A stretch of 64,000 nucleotides of DNA from Microbacterium sp. zg-Y1090 (GTDB lineage: Bacteria; Actinomycetota; Actinomycetes; Actinomycetales; Microbacteriaceae): the NCBI RefSeq assembly GCF_030246945.1, contig NZ_CP126742.1, forward strand, positions 2,976,001 through 3,040,000. The letters are read 5' to 3'. The notes beneath the pieces were generated by a model. That model saw nothing but the letters and a program-made list of their open reading frames with translations, made no database searches and was not told the origin of the DNA. Below are positions 25,404 to 33,181 of this stretch, piece by piece (position 1 is the first letter of the stretch; each line of letters opens with the position of its first letter). The position numbers and the translations under genes were made by a program.

Positions 25404-25409
25404 CGGAAG

Positions 25410-25415
25410 TAGGGT
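25410..25415 (+). promoter_or_regulatory. Possible -10 element for a leaderless csrA transcript
   Basis: TAGGGT is followed by six bases and the csrA ATG at 25422, the same layout seen before several other genes here. The same bases (AGGGTGA) could instead act as a Shine-Dalgarno sequence, so this is ambiguous. Confidence 0.35.
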
Positions 25416-25421
25416 GAACGA

Positions 25422-25703
25422 ATGCTGGTGTTGACGAGGCGGATCGGTGAGCGGGTGATCATCGGCGACGACATCGAGGTGACGGTGCTCGACGTCAAGG
25501 GCGACAGCGTGCGCATCGGCATCCAGGCGCCGCGGGAGACCCGCATTCAGCGGGCCGAGATCGTGGCCGCCGTCGCCTCCGAGAACGCCGCGGCCGCAGC
25601 CGCGACTGCAGACCCTGCGGCCCTGCTCGGCGCGCTGGCCCGCCGCCGTGACCCCGCGGCCGAGACGTCTCCCGCCGTGGCATCCACCGACCCCGTCGCC
25701 TGA
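25422..25703 (+). CDS. csrA: CsrA, translational regulator
   Basis: The first 55 residues are a canonical CsrA: MLVLTRRIGERVIIGDDIEVTVLDVKGDSVRIGIQAPRE, ending in the helix RAEIVAAVASEN. CsrA binds GGA motifs near ribosome sites, in monoderms the flagellin leader, and is inhibited by FliW, encoded at 1127. The protein is 93 residues, with about 35 extra Ala/Pro-rich C-terminal residues (AAAAAATADPAALLGALARRRDPAAETSP) beyond the usual 61-75. The tail's role is unknown. It is the last gene of the flagellar locus. The flagellin gene it would control is not in the window. Confidence 0.93.
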   Translation: MLVLTRRIGERVIIGDDIEVTVLDVKGDSVRIGIQAPRETRIQRAEIVAAVASENAAAAAATADPAALLGALARRRDPAAETSPAVASTDPVA

Positions 25704-25719
25704 GCGGCGCCGCCGGGGG

Positions 25720-27066
25720 TCAGTCCAGCAGCAGCGCGGGCTCCTCGAGCACGGATGCCACGTCGGCGATGAACCGGCTCATCGCGTCGCCGTCGATCAC
25801 GCGATGGTCGAACGAGCCCGAGACGGTGGTGACCCACCGGGGGCGCACCTCGCCGTCGACGACCCACGGCTTCTGACGGATCGCGCCCATCGCGACGATG
25901 CCCGACTCCCCCGGGTTGATCGTGGGAGTGCCGGCATCCATGCCGAAGACGCCGATGTTGGTGATCGTGATCGTGCCGCCCTGCTGGTCGGCCGGGGCGG
26001 TGCGCCCCTCGCGCGCCGTCACCGTGAGACGCTCCAGCGCCCGCGCGAGCTCGCGCATGCTCAGGTCCTGCGCGTCCTTGATGTTCGGCACGAGCAGGCC
26101 CCGCGGGGTGGCCGCCGCGATGCCGAGGTTCACGTAGTTGCGCACCCGGATCTCCGCGCCGTCGTCGGTGTCGATCCAGGCGGCGTTGATCATCGGCGTC
26201 CGCCGCACCGCCCAGATGACGGCGCGGGCCATGATCAGCAGCGGAGACACCTTGATGTCGGCGAAGTCGGGCGACGTCTTCAGCCGCTTGACCAGCTCCA
26301 TCGTGCGGCTGGCGTCGACGTCGGTCCAGACCGACACGTGCGGCGCGGTGTAGGCCGAGCGCACCATCGCCGAAGCGGTGGCCTTGCGCACGCCCTTCAC
26401 CGGGATCGTCTCCTCGCGGCCGTCGTCCGCGGCGGGCGCGGGCGATGCGGCGGGCGCGGCGACCGGGATGGTCTGCTCCCGCTCCTCGGGCCGGTCGGGG
26501 GTCTGCAGGTTGCGGAAGACGCTGGCCTGCGACGCCTGCGCGAGCACGTCCTCCCGCGTCACCGCCCCCGCCGGGCCGGTCGGGGTCACCGTGGAGAGCT
26601 CGACACCCAGGTCTCGCGCGAGCTTGCGGATCGGCGGCTTCGCGATCACGCCGGCCGAGGCGCGCACCTGCTGCTGCGGGCTGTGACTGCGCGCCGGGCG
26701 GCGCCGTGACGCGACGGCGCCGGGAGTGCCGTATCCCACCAGCACCGAGCCGCCGCCCTCGTCGGATGCCGCCGGCTCGCCGTGCTCGGAATGCCCGACC
26801 ACCGCGGGCTCCGCGACCTGGGCCGCGGCGGCGGCGATCGTGATGATCGGGGCGCCCACGGCGACCGTGGCGCCCTCTGCGGCCAGCAGCTCGCCCACCG
26901 TGCCGGCGAACGGCGACGGCAGCTCGACGAGGGACTTGGCCGTCTCGATCTCGACGATGACGTCGTTCACGGCGACGGCATCGCCGGGCGCCACGCGCCA
27001 CTGCACGATCTCGGCCTCGGTCAGTCCCTCACCGACGTCGGGCAGGACGAAGGTCTGCGTGCTCAT
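25720..27066 (-). CDS. 2-oxoacid dehydrogenase E2 (lipoyl acyltransferase)
   Basis: The 448-residue protein has one lipoyl domain (1-77, lipoyl-Lys44 in [11 protein letters not shown]), a Pro/Ala-rich linker, a peripheral-subunit-binding domain ([32 protein letters not shown], about 140-171) and a C-terminal catalytic domain ending [20 protein letters not shown] with the His and Asp of HRxxDG. It transfers the acyl group from E1 to CoA. It is the last gene of E1alpha-E1beta-E2, 30 bases after E1beta. No E3 lies nearby. Branched-chain (BkdB-like) specificity is more likely than pyruvate, since actinobacteria normally use AceE for pyruvate, but is not proven. Confidence 0.88.
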   Translation of the reverse strand: MSTQTFVLPDVGEGLTEAEIVQWRVAPGDAVAVNDVIVEIETAKSLVELPSPFAGTVGELLAAEGATVAVGAPIITIAAAAAQVAEPAVVGHSEHGEPAASDEGGGSVLVGYGTPGAVASRRRPARSHSPQQQVRASAGVIAKPPIRKLARDLGVELSTVTPTGPAGAVTREDVLAQASQASVFRNLQTPDRPEEREQTIPVAAPAASPAPAADDGREETIPVKGVRKATASAMVRSAYTAPHVSVWTDVDASRTMELVKRLKTSPDFADIKVSPLLIMARAVIWAVRRTPMINAAWIDTDDGAEIRVRNYVNLGIAAATPRGLLVPNIKDAQDLSMRELARALERLTVTAREGRTAPADQQGGTITITNIGVFGMDAGTPTINPGESGIVAMGAIRQKPWVVDGEVRPRWVTTVSGSFDHRVIDGDAMSRFIADVASVLEEPALLLD

Positions 27067-27096
27067 GCGTGGTCCTTTCGCAGCGGCCCTGCGGCC

Positions 27097-28122
27097 TCAA
27101 TGGGCGAGAACGCGATCGACGGCCTCGAGGATGCGATCGGCATCCGGAAGGTAGACGCCCTCCAGCTTCGCGGGCGGGAACGGCACATCGAAGCCCGACA
27201 CCCGCAGCACCGGGGCCTCGAGGGCGTAGAAGGCGCGCTCCATGACGGTGGCGGCCACCTCCGACCCCACCGACGTGAAGCCGGGCGCCTCCTGCGCGTA
27301 GACCATGCGGCCGGTGCGACGCACCGAGTCGAGGATCGGGGCGTAGTCGACGGGCGACAGCGAGCGCAGGTCGATCACCTCGCACGAGGTGCCCTCGCCT
27401 TCGGCGAGCGCGGCGGCCTGCAGCAGGGTGGTGACCATGGCGCCGTGACCGACCAGGGTGACATCCGTGCCGCGGCGCACGACGCGGGAGGCGTGCAACG
27501 GCACGGCACGCGCCGTGGTGTCGACCTCGCCCTTGGCCCAGTACCTGGCCTTCGGCTCGAGGAAGATCACCGGGTCGGGCGAGGCGATGGCATCCTGGAT
27601 CATCCAGTAGGCGTCGTTCGCGGTCGACGGCGACACGACCCGCAGGCCCGCGGTGTGCGTGAAGTACGCCTCCGGGCTCTCCTGGTGGTGCTCGACGGCG
27701 CCGATGTGCCCGCCGTAGGGGATGCGGATGACGACCGGCATCTGCAGCCGGCCCTCGGAGCGGTTGGTGAGCTTGGCCAGCTGGGTGGTGATCTGGTCGA
27801 ACCCGGGAAAGACGAAGCCGTCGAACTGGATCTCGACGACCGGGCGGAACCCCGCCATGGCCAGCCCGATCGCGGTGCCGATGATGCCCGATTCCGCGAG
27901 CGGGGTGTCGAGCACGCGCTGCTCGCCGAACTCGGCCTGCAGCCCTTCGGTCACGCGGAACACGCCGCCCAGGCGGCCGATGTCCTCGCCCATCAGCAGC
28001 ACGTGGTCGTCGGCGGCCATGGCCGCGCGGAGCCCGGCGTTCAGCGCGCGGCCCAGCGGCATGCTGGTCACCGCGGCGGTGGTCGCCGCCGTCGTCGCGG
28101 CCGTCGTCGTCGGAGCGGTCAT
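27097..28122 (-). CDS. 2-oxoacid dehydrogenase E1 beta subunit
   Basis: The 341-residue protein has the transketolase pyrimidine-binding pattern (PLGRALNAGLRAAMAADDHVLLMGEDIGRLGGVFRVTEGL; VLDTPLAESGIIGTAIGLAMAGFRPVVEIQFDGFVFPGFDQI) and the C-terminal domain (CEVIDLRSLSPVDYAPILDSVRRTGRMVYAQEA). It pairs with E1alpha to decarboxylate 2-oxoacids with ThDP. An Ala/Thr-rich stretch of about 20 residues precedes the conserved part and may be dispensable. The ATG overlaps the E1alpha stop by 4 bases. Confidence 0.9.
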   Translation of the reverse strand: MTAPTTTAATTAATTAAVTSMPLGRALNAGLRAAMAADDHVLLMGEDIGRLGGVFRVTEGLQAEFGEQRVLDTPLAESGIIGTAIGLAMAGFRPVVEIQFDGFVFPGFDQITTQLAKLTNRSEGRLQMPVVIRIPYGGHIGAVEHHQESPEAYFTHTAGLRVVSPSTANDAYWMIQDAIASPDPVIFLEPKARYWAKGEVDTTARAVPLHASRVVRRGTDVTLVGHGAMVTTLLQAAALAEGEGTSCEVIDLRSLSPVDYAPILDSVRRTGRMVYAQEAPGFTSVGSEVAATVMERAFYALEAPVLRVSGFDVPFPPAKLEGVYLPDADRILEAVDRVLAH

Positions 28123-29246
28123 GATGCCTCCTCCGTGAACGCCGCCTCATAGTCGGCCAGCCACTGTCGCTGCTCGTCGATGAGCGGATGCGCCTCGCTG
28201 TAGACATGGGCGAACATCGACTCGGCGGGGATCGTCCCGAGCGCGTTGGTGCGGGTGCGCACGTCGTCGGCGAGCGCCTGCGCCTCGGCGTCGACGTCGG
28301 CGAAGAACTCGTCCGCCGCGCCGCGCCCCTGCAGGAAGGTGCGCATGCGCACCAGCGGGTCGCGCTGCGTCCAGGACTGCTCCTCGTCGGAGGTGCGGTA
28401 CTTCGTGGGGTCGTCGCTGGTCGTGTGCGCGCCCATGCGGTAGGTCATCGCCTCGATGGCGCGCGGCCCGTCGCCGGCGCGCGCCTCGTCGAGGGCGCGT
28501 CTGGTGACGGCGTAGCTGGCGAGCACGTCGTTGCCGTCGACGAGGATCGAGGGCATGTAGCCCGCGGCCCGCAGGTGCAGCGGGGTGCGCGACTGCGTTG
28601 CCACCGGCACCGAGATCGCCCACTGGTTGTTCTGCAGGAAGAACACCTGGGGCACGCGGTAGCTCGCCGCGAACACCATGGCCTCGTGCACATCGCCCTG
28701 GCTGGACGCTCCGTCGCCGTAGTAGACCACGACCGCCTCGTCGCGCTCGGGGTCGCCGGTGGCGGTGCGGCCGTCGAAGACCAGGCCCATGCCGTACCCG
28801 GTGGCGTGCAGCGTGTGCGCACCGAGCACGAGCGTGTACGGGCGGGTGTTGCCGTTGCCCGGGTCCGCCGGGTCCCAGCCGCCGTGGGTGAGTCCGCGCA
28901 TGAGACGGATGATGTCGACCGGATCGACGCCGCGGATGGTGCACACGACGTGCTCGCGGTACGACGGGAAGATGTGGTCCTGTGCACGCGCGGCGCGGGC
29001 CGAGCCGACCTGCGCGGCCTCCTGCCCGAACGACGGCGGCCACAGCGCCAGCTGGCCCTGTCGCTGCAGGTTCGTCGCCTGCCGGTCGAACGCGCGGCTG
29101 ATGACCATGTCGCGGTAGAACCGCTCGAGGTCGGCGTCGTCGATCGCCTCGACGAGGTCGAGGTACGGCTCGGCGGCGGGGGTCGGCGCGAACGATCCGT
29201 CGGCCGCGAGGACGCGCACGAGGGCGGGATCTTCGGGCTGGATCAT
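28119..29246 (-). CDS. 2-oxoacid dehydrogenase E1 alpha subunit
   Basis: The 375-residue protein has the ThDP/Mg motif VYYGDGASSQGDVHEAMVFAASYRVPQVFFLQNNQWAIS (GDG...NN, about 174-213), and earlier FPSYREHVVCTIRGVDPVDIIRLMRG. YRMGAHTTSDDPTKYR is the conserved phospho-loop region. It forms the E1 heterotetramer with the downstream beta subunit. It is the first gene of the operon. A -10-like TAGCGT lies six bases before the ATG, so the message may be leaderless. Confidence 0.9.
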   Translation of the reverse strand: MIQPEDPALVRVLAADGSFAPTPAAEPYLDLVEAIDDADLERFYRDMVISRAFDRQATNLQRQGQLALWPPSFGQEAAQVGSARAARAQDHIFPSYREHVVCTIRGVDPVDIIRLMRGLTHGGWDPADPGNGNTRPYTLVLGAHTLHATGYGMGLVFDGRTATGDPERDEAVVVYYGDGASSQGDVHEAMVFAASYRVPQVFFLQNNQWAISVPVATQSRTPLHLRAAGYMPSILVDGNDVLASYAVTRRALDEARAGDGPRAIEAMTYRMGAHTTSDDPTKYRTSDEEQSWTQRDPLVRMRTFLQGRGAADEFFADVDAEAQALADDVRTRTNALGTIPAESMFAHVYSEAHPLIDEQRQWLADYEAAFTEEAS

Positions 29247-29252
29247 GGTCCT

Positions 29253-29258
29253 ACGCTA
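29253..29258 (-). promoter_or_regulatory. Possible -10 element for the E1alpha-E1beta-E2 operon
   Basis: On the minus strand TAGCGT, six bases, then ATG. This fits a housekeeping -10 with transcription starting at or beside the start codon. Confidence 0.4.
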
Positions 29259-29361
29259 ATGCCCCCCGCGGTGCCCGCCGTGCTGGACATCCCACAACGG
29301 ATGCCGCGATCCGCAGTGTCCGATCCACAGTCCGGTCGCCGGATCGCGGTGTTCCGGGGCG

Positions 29362-30471
29362 TCAGCGCCGGCGTGCCGGGTGGTCAGCGGGCAGCAGTGA
29401 GAGCGCCGACGCGGCGGCCTCGGCGATGTCGGGGAGCGACTCCTCTTCGCCGACCGAGATGCGCACGCCGTCCCCGGCGAAGGGACGCACGACCAGCCCG
29501 GCATCCTCGAAGCGCGGGGCGACCTCGAGGGTGTACTCCGCGGCGGGCAGCCACACGAAGTTGCCCTGCGCCTCGGGAACGTTCCAGCCGATCTCCCGCA
29601 GGATCGACGCGAGGCGGTCGCGACGGTCGGTGATCACGGCGACGCGGGCGATGAGCTCGTCCTCGGCATCGAGGCTGGCCAGCGCCGCACCTTCGGCCTG
29701 AGCCGTGACCGACAGCGGGATGCCGGTCGTGCGCGCCGCGTCGAGGACGCGCGGGTTTCCCACGCCGTAGCCGATCCGCAGCCCGGCGAGCCCGTAGGCC
29801 TTGGAGAAGGTGCGCAGCACGACGACGTTCGGGTGCCCCGCCGCCAGCACCCGGCCGCCGTCGACGGCGGCGGGGTCGGTGACGAACTCGGCGTACGCCT
29901 CGTCGAGCACGACGAGCAGGTCGCGGGGAAGACGGTCGAGGAAGGCCTCGAAGTCCCGCTGCGTGACGATGGGTCCGGTGGGGTTGTTCGGGCTGCACAC
30001 GAGCACCATGCGGGTGCGCTCGGTCACCGCGTCGGCCATCGCGTCGAGATCATGCGCGCCGTCGGCGGTGAGGGGCACGGCGATCGCCGTCGCGCCGGCC
30101 ACCGCGGCCAGCCCCGGGTAGGCCTCGAACGAGCGCCAGGCGTACATCAGCTCGTCGCCCGGCCCGCAGGTCGCGAGCGCGAGCTGCTGCAGGATCGACA
30201 CGCTGCCGGCGGCGACGTGCACGCTGTCGGCGCCCACACCGAACCGGGCGGCCAGCCGGGCGCGCAGCCGCGACGCCGATGCGTCGGGGTAGCGATTGAC
30301 CGAGGTCACGGTGCGCAGCGCCTCGACGACGCTGGGCAGCGGCTCGAACGGGTTCTCATTGCTCGACAGCTTGAACGCGTCGGCGCCGGCCTGGCGTCCC
30401 TGCTTGTAGGCAGGAAGGGCCGCGATCTCGGGACGGATGCGCACGGGCGGGGGCGTAGGGGCCTCAGTCAC
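29362..30471 (-). CDS. Histidinol-phosphate/aromatic aminotransferase (class I/II PLP)
   Basis: The 369-residue fold-type I aminotransferase has FKLSSNENPFEPLPSVVEAL, CSPNNPTGPIV, VLDEAYAEFV and the PLP-lysine motif LRTFSKAYGLAGLRIGYGVG. It has the length and order of HisC/Pat proteins. It could make histidinol phosphate or transaminate aromatic amino acids; with no his genes beside it the aromatic (Pat) role is a fair alternative. It starts at GTG 30471, which has TAGGCT seven bases upstream and no ribosome site. It is a single-gene unit between the E1alpha operon and a divergent membrane gene. Confidence 0.85.
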   Translation of the reverse strand: MTEAPTPPPVRIRPEIAALPAYKQGRQAGADAFKLSSNENPFEPLPSVVEALRTVTSVNRYPDASASRLRARLAARFGVGADSVHVAAGSVSILQQLALATCGPGDELMYAWRSFEAYPGLAAVAGATAIAVPLTADGAHDLDAMADAVTERTRMVLVCSPNNPTGPIVTQRDFEAFLDRLPRDLLVVLDEAYAEFVTDPAAVDGGRVLAAGHPNVVVLRTFSKAYGLAGLRIGYGVGNPRVLDAARTTGIPLSVTAQAEGAALASLDAEDELIARVAVITDRRDRLASILREIGWNVPEAQGNFVWLPAAEYTLEVAPRFEDAGLVVRPFAGDGVRISVGEEESLPDIAEAAASALSLLPADHPARRR

Positions 30472-30478
30472 GATTGTG

Positions 30479-30484
30479 AGCCTA
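30479..30484 (-). promoter_or_regulatory. Possible -10 element for a leaderless aminotransferase transcript
   Basis: On the minus strand TAGGCT, seven bases, then the GTG start at 30471. No Shine-Dalgarno sequence is present, so a leaderless message is the simplest reading. Confidence 0.45.
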
Positions 30485-30557
30485 CAAGCGCCCGCAGCCC
30501 GCGCATGTCACGCGCGTCTGTCGGGCCCGCGCAAGGGCTCATGCCACACTGCAGAGC

Positions 30558-30953
30558 ATGCGATTCATCATCCGTGTGGTCATCAACGCGTTCGCCATCT
30601 GGATCGCCACCCTGATTCCGGTGCTGCAGGTCACGGTCATCGCCTTCCCCCCGGGCGAGACGCTCCAGCTGGTGCTGACCCTGCTCGCGGTGGCCGCGAT
30701 CTTCGCGATCGTGAACACCGTCATCGGCACGGTGGTGAAGATCGTCGCCTTCCCGCTGTACATCCTCACCCTCGGTCTCATCTCGCTGATCATCAACGGC
30801 TTCCTGCTGTGGCTGACGGCGTGGATCACCTCGTTCTGGCAATGGGGCCTGCGCGTGGAGGACTTCTGGTGGGGCGTCGTCGCGGCGATCGTCATCTCCC
30901 TCATCAACTGGATCTTCGGCATCATCCTGCGCCCGCAGCGCCGCCGCGTCTGA
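30558..30953 (+). CDS. Four-TM membrane protein of the phage_holin_4_2/DUF360 type
   Basis: The 131-residue protein is nearly all hydrophobic with four transmembrane helices (about 5-25, 33-57, 60-85, 100-124) and the family pattern VIGTVVKIVAFPLYILTLGLISLIINGFLLWLTAWI. The family name includes holin, but the proteins are widespread chromosomal membrane proteins of unknown role, and there are no phage genes nearby. It ends 32 bases inside the convergent hydrolase gene. No clear ribosome site precedes the ATG. Confidence 0.78.
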   Translation: MRFIIRVVINAFAIWIATLIPVLQVTVIAFPPGETLQLVLTLLAVAAIFAIVNTVIGTVVKIVAFPLYILTLGLISLIINGFLLWLTAWITSFWQWGLRVEDFWWGVVAAIVISLINWIFGIILRPQRRRV

Positions 30954-32256
30954 CCGGGTCGCCCGGCCGCACCGCACCCCAGACCGCCGTCTCGACCGCG
31001 ACCGCGGCGCCGAGATCCGCCCAGACCGCCCGTACGGCGCCCATGCGCGGATCGGCGCTGACGTCGAGCTGTTCGGCGCTGTCGACGTAGGCGGTCATGT
31101 GGTGGCTCGGCGCGAGCAGGTCCCCGACATCCGGGCGCGGGTCGGCAAGCCGCTCGGCGACGAAGCTGCCGGGTGCCCCGGCAGCTTCAGGCAGGCCGCC
31201 GTCGGTGAGCGCGACGACGGGGTCGTCGGCATGGCGCACCGTGACGCTCAGCAGGGTCTGCGTGCCGACGGCGGCCACGACCGGCGAGCCGAAGGTGACC
31301 ACGGTGCGGGTGTCGAATGCGCCCTCTGCGGCCAGACGCGCGGCGATCATGCCGCCCTGGGAGTGACCGAAGGCGTGCACGGCGTCGCCCTCGCCCGCGC
31401 CCGCCGCCTGCAGTGCCGCGACGACCGCGGTGTACGACGCGGACAGCCCGCCGCCGTAGAGCTCCAGGTTCGACTGCATGTCGAACGGGTCGGTCCCCCC
31501 GGCGGTGGGTGTCTGCGTGCCGGCGATGTAGACGGCGAACTGGGCGGAGCCGTCGGGCATGGTGTACTTCTCCACCCGTATGCGAGCCTGACCCTCCCCC
31601 GGCACGCGGGATGCCGCCTCGGCCAGCGACGCCGGCGGGCCGCCGCGGGCGGTGCGTCGCAGCGGCAGCAGGTCCGCGGGCGGCGCCGGCGCCGGCGGTG
31701 CGGATGCCGCATGGATCGTGCCGCCACCGCGGGCGCGGATCACCTGCCGGAGCACGGGCAGGCCCACCGACAGTGCACCGACGGCGAAGGGGCCGGCATG
31801 AAGGGCCAATGCCAGCGCCTGACCGCCCAGCGCCGCACCGGTGTCGGCGCGCCAGGCCGCCACTGCGGCATCCGCCGCCCGCGCGGCGTCGGGGTCATCC
31901 AGACGCGCGAGGGCGAGCGCCATCCGAGCCCGCACGATCATCGCACCGTCGCCGCGCGCCTGCGCCGCCGCCAGCGCCGCGCGGAGCTCGACGATCGCGT
32001 ACACCTCGGAGGCCTGGCGCAGCCGCGCGGCCAGGTCGCGGGCCGCGGCGGCGAGCGCGGCGATGTCGTCGGCGAGCGCATCCAGCCCGTCTTGATCGGC
32101 GAACATCACCCCGATCACCTCGGCCGCTGCGGCGCGCGCACCCGCACCCGCGTCGTCGAGGTCGGCCGCGACGAGCTCGAATCCGGCGGCGGCGGCATCC
32201 AGCGACGCCGTGTCGACGGCCACGGCCCCGCCGCCGCGGATCTCCAGCGCGCTCAT
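30922..32256 (-). CDS. Alpha/beta hydrolase with N-terminal helical (WXG100-like) region
   Basis: The 444-residue protein has an Ala-rich helical N-terminus (about 1-160, including ASLDAAAAGFELVAADLDDAGAGARAAAAE), a hydrophobic stretch (LALALHAGPFAVGALSVGLPVL) and a C-terminal lipase-like domain with nucleophile elbow GHSQGG after AVHAFG. YTMPDGSAQFAVYIAGTQT and VTFGSPVVAAV fit a cutinase/lipase-type fold. A longer frame to 32838 is rejected because it runs through the upstream gene and is Arg-rich. The ATG at 32256 overlaps a WXG100-like gene by 4 bases. Substrate is unknown; a cell-wall or secretion-linked esterase is possible. Confidence 0.7.
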   Translation of the reverse strand: MSALEIRGGGAVAVDTASLDAAAAGFELVAADLDDAGAGARAAAAEVIGVMFADQDGLDALADDIAALAAAARDLAARLRQASEVYAIVELRAALAAAQARGDGAMIVRARMALALARLDDPDAARAADAAVAAWRADTGAALGGQALALALHAGPFAVGALSVGLPVLRQVIRARGGGTIHAASAPPAPAPPADLLPLRRTARGGPPASLAEAASRVPGEGQARIRVEKYTMPDGSAQFAVYIAGTQTPTAGGTDPFDMQSNLELYGGGLSASYTAVVAALQAAGAGEGDAVHAFGHSQGGMIAARLAAEGAFDTRTVVTFGSPVVAAVGTQTLLSVTVRHADDPVVALTDGGLPEAAGAPGSFVAERLADPRPDVGDLLAPSHHMTAYVDSAEQLDVSADPRMGAVRAVWADLGAAVAVETAVWGAVRPGDPVRRGGAAGAG

Positions 32257-32525
32257 GACGACGGCGGCGACAGGCTCTCGAGCATGGCCCGCGTGCGCCG
32301 GAGCCCCTGCTGCAGCCGCTCCAGCGGCCAGTCGAGCAGCCAGATCGCCGTCGACCAGTCGGCCACCGAGGCGCGGAAGGCCTCGGCGGCGCTGGACTGC
32401 CAGTCGGTCTGCGCGGCCAGAGCGCCGGCTCGCGCGCGCAGCCCGGCCAGATCGGCGGCGACCGCGGCGATGCGGCGAGAGGCGGCATCCACCCGCTCGA
32501 TCTCTGCGCGGCCGGCGTTCTGCAT
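32253..32525 (-). CDS. Small WXG100-like helical protein
   Basis: The 90-residue protein (ATG 32525) is all helix: AEIERVDAASRRIAAVAADLAGLRARAGAL, a turn at QTDWQSSAAEAFRASVADW, and a second helix. The W-x-S-x-A-x-x-F turn resembles the WXG100/ESX substrate pattern, although the exact W-x-G is W-Q-S here. It overlaps the alpha/beta hydrolase start by 4 bases, so the two are probably co-expressed. An ESX-like or toxin-partner role is only suggested by architecture. Earlier in-frame starts up to 32630 add basic unconserved sequence. Confidence 0.55.
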   Translation of the reverse strand: MQNAGRAEIERVDAASRRIAAVAADLAGLRARAGALAAQTDWQSSAAEAFRASVADWSTAIWLLDWPLERLQQGLRRTRAMLESLSPPSS

Positions 32526-32639
32526 GCCCTCGACTCTCGCGGTGCGCGCGCACGCGCGGGGCGGCCGTGAGCGATCCGTGGACATCTCGCGCCGAATCGG
32601 GGCCTGTGCAGACGGCCGCGGAGTCGCCATGATGGGTGG

Positions 32640-33146
32640 ATGACCGCCGCCGTGGACCCGTTCCGCGTCGTCTTCGTCTGCACCGGGAACATCTGCCGCT
32701 CACCCATGGCCGATGTCGTGTTCCGTTCGCTCTCGCAGCGGGCGGGGCTCGATCATCGCGTCTCGTCGTGGAGCGCAGGCACCGGCGACTGGCACGTGGG
32801 CGAACGCGCCGACTCCCGCACCCTCGAGGCGCTGGCACGACGCGGCTACGACGGCGAACGCCATCGGGCGCGGCAGTTCATGCAGGAGGACTTCCACGCC
32901 TCCGATCTCGTCGTCGCCCTCGACCGCAGCCACGAGCGGATCCTCCTGCAGTGGGCGCGCACGCCCACCGACGCGGACAAGGTGTCCCTGCTGCGCACGT
33001 TCGACGCCGCCGCCGGCGAGCAGCTCGACGTGCCCGACCCGTACTACGCGGGCGCGGAGATGTTCGATGAGGTGCTCGGTATGATCGAGAACGCGTGCCG
33101 GGCGCTCTTCCGGCAACTCGAACCCGCGGTCCGCCAGCTCCGCTGA
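32640..33146 (+). CDS. Low-molecular-weight protein-tyrosine phosphatase
   Basis: The 168-residue protein has the P-loop VFVCTGNICRSPMAD with catalytic Cys14 and Arg20 (C-x5-R) and the general acid Asp133 in DVPDPYYAG. It removes phosphate from tyrosines of protein substrates, in actinobacteria sometimes in exopolysaccharide control. Arsenate reductase is excluded by the DP motif. The gene is divergent from the WXG100-like gene and ends 35 bases before purB. Confidence 0.93.
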   Translation: MTAAVDPFRVVFVCTGNICRSPMADVVFRSLSQRAGLDHRVSSWSAGTGDWHVGERADSRTLEALARRGYDGERHRARQFMQEDFHASDLVVALDRSHERILLQWARTPTDADKVSLLRTFDAAAGEQLDVPDPYYAGAEMFDEVLGMIENACRALFRQLEPAVRQLR

Positions 33147-33181
33147 GCGCGCCGAGCCGCGCCCCAGCCATCGGAGACCGC

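Noticed and set aside
30558..30953. Prophage because of a holin-family protein
   Set aside because: No phage structural, integrase or lysis genes are nearby; the family is common in chromosomes.
32257..32838. 194-codon extension of the alpha/beta hydrolase
   Set aside because: It runs antiparallel to the tyrosine phosphatase and through the WXG100-like gene; Arg-rich and without family match.
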